In this document: positions 63,081-64,000 of the stretch, piece after piece
How positions within the stretch are numbered: the stretch's first letter is position 1
How the letters are laid out: each line of letters starts with the position of its first letter
Assembly: GCA_949317995.1 (NCBI GenBank)
Contig: OX439043.1
Coordinates: forward strand, 63,338,822-63,402,821
Source of the DNA: Acholoe squamosa
Lineage: Eukaryota; Annelida; Polychaeta; Phyllodocida; Polynoidae
DNA length: 64,000 nucleotides
Direction: 5' to 3'
The notes under the pieces: model-generated
The model's database searches: none
Told to the model about the DNA's origin: nothing
What the model saw: the letters and a program-made list of their open reading frames with translations, nothing else
Translations under genes and position numbers: made by a program

Positions 63081-64000
63081 AGCATCCACCAGGGTAGGGG
63101 GTGGGTGGGGGGGGGGGGGTTGGCCGACCAGCGGGATCCTCACATTAGGTCGCTGGGCAGGGATCGCAATTTCCCGAGTCGTAATGAAGAGTGCCCATTA
63201 GCCGGACGGGGAGACAATTGTGGGCGGGGCCTAAATGTGAGTGACAGCTGCCTTGACTTCTGATGAGGCACGGCAGCGTCTGATAGCAGCCGGAACAGGA
63301 AAGAGCTGACGATAGTGGAGAGTGGGCCCAAAGTTTGACTTCCACTTTGACTTCCGGTTCTGTTTTTACCAAAGCTGCTAATCCTCTGTTGGATCTGGAT
63401 TCTTTGTGCTGTCAGCATGCCACTTCTACCCACTTCTTCTGCCTCCAGTTCGCCCTGTCTGACTTTGGGCTCTAGCCTTGTCTTGTACTTGGTTGTGCTT
63501 GCGTTACCTGATTGTGCTGTCGCTGATTTAGGTAATCATTCTTTAATCATTCCAAAAGTAAACTCATCCCTCTCCAATATGACCTCCTTATTATATCCAT
63601 CTTCAAATATGTCATGCAAAAAGGTTTATCTTACTCTTTTTGCCTTTACAGTTGTGTTGCCACAATACACCTCCCCACCCCTAACTAGCGGCCATTTTCT
63701 CTGCTCTCCCCAACACCTGGTTTCAAGTCACAACAGACGGCGTTGCTTTCAGCGGTTTCCGGCGCCGTAAAAATGCGCGAGGCCTGCGGCTACGTCTCGC
63801 GTTATCTCGCGTTATTGAGGGGAATCGGTCCGTTTAAGGCCGGTGAAATCGAATTAGTCGGGAGTTGGCCCAGGTGCAGACAGGGCGTCCTCTGACAAGG
63901 CCGCCCGGAGCAGACGCACCACCAAAGTACTCCTGTTACTGACTGTGCATTCATTCATCACTCCCATGCACAGCATTCTTTAGGCCCACCACTAATTCGT

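Larger units (their letters stand above)
60786..64000. other. 3' UTR / downstream or last-intron sequence
   Basis: No further COE exon (for example one ending in a GMIVPPM-like tail) and no AATAAA were noticed. It contains a candidate enhancer (61680-62090), G13 tracts (62495-62507, 63107-63119), a hairpin element (62958-63080) and a CpG-containing end with TCTCGCGTTA twice (63795-63814). A 117-codon ORF at 63417-63770 has a hydrophobic start but no recognisable family. Confidence 0.45.

Noticed and set aside
63417..63770. 117-codon ORF with a hydrophobic N-terminal segment
   Set aside because: Could be a signal-peptide start, but no family, no splice context and no conserved motif; not called as a gene.

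Overview
The window is animal nuclear DNA. One protein-coding gene can be recognised: the 3' half of a COE/EBF (Collier/Olf-1/EBF) transcription factor gene on the + strand. Eight exons between 34003 and 60671 encode about 398 residues in frame: the C-terminal part of the COE DNA-binding domain, the complete IPT/TIG domain, the helix-loop-helix and the Ser/Gly/Asn-rich C-terminal tail. Every intron starts GT and ends AG, and the reading phase joins correctly at every junction. The N-terminal exons, including the COE zinc knuckle, were not found and probably lie upstream of the window.

Organism: an invertebrate bilaterian is most likely. The helix-loop-helix has a single helix-2 exon, whereas vertebrate EBF proteins carry a duplicated one. 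Several residues ([30 protein letters not shown]) resemble protostome Collier/COE as I remember the family. A spiralian or another slowly evolving marine invertebrate would fit, but the species cannot be read from this sequence.

Layout: 1-34002 is apparently one very long intron. 34003-60671 holds the exons, separated by introns of 1.5-9.5 kb. 60672-64000 is 3' UTR and/or downstream DNA, or a last intron if an alternative final exon exists. The non-coding DNA holds short non-autonomous DNA transposons: a TIR element at 271-773, a foldback-type element at 3600-4442, TTAA-flanked piggyBac-like MITEs, a hAT-like MITE at 49125-49263 and a hairpin element at 62958-63080. It also holds two minisatellites, many long G or C homopolymers, and several stretches whose texture (homeodomain and POU octamer sites, AT-rich, few repeats) suggests enhancers.

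The most unusual signals are a 9-bp palindrome GAGC(A/T)GCTC present at least 22 times in non-coding DNA, often in close pairs, and a dense scatter of CTCF-like motifs. Also notable are a near-perfect COE/EBF binding palindrome in the upstream intron (possible autoregulation) and in-frame tandem acceptors before the last exon. No new biochemical system was found. The interest lies in the regulatory and repeat architecture of a developmental regulator locus.
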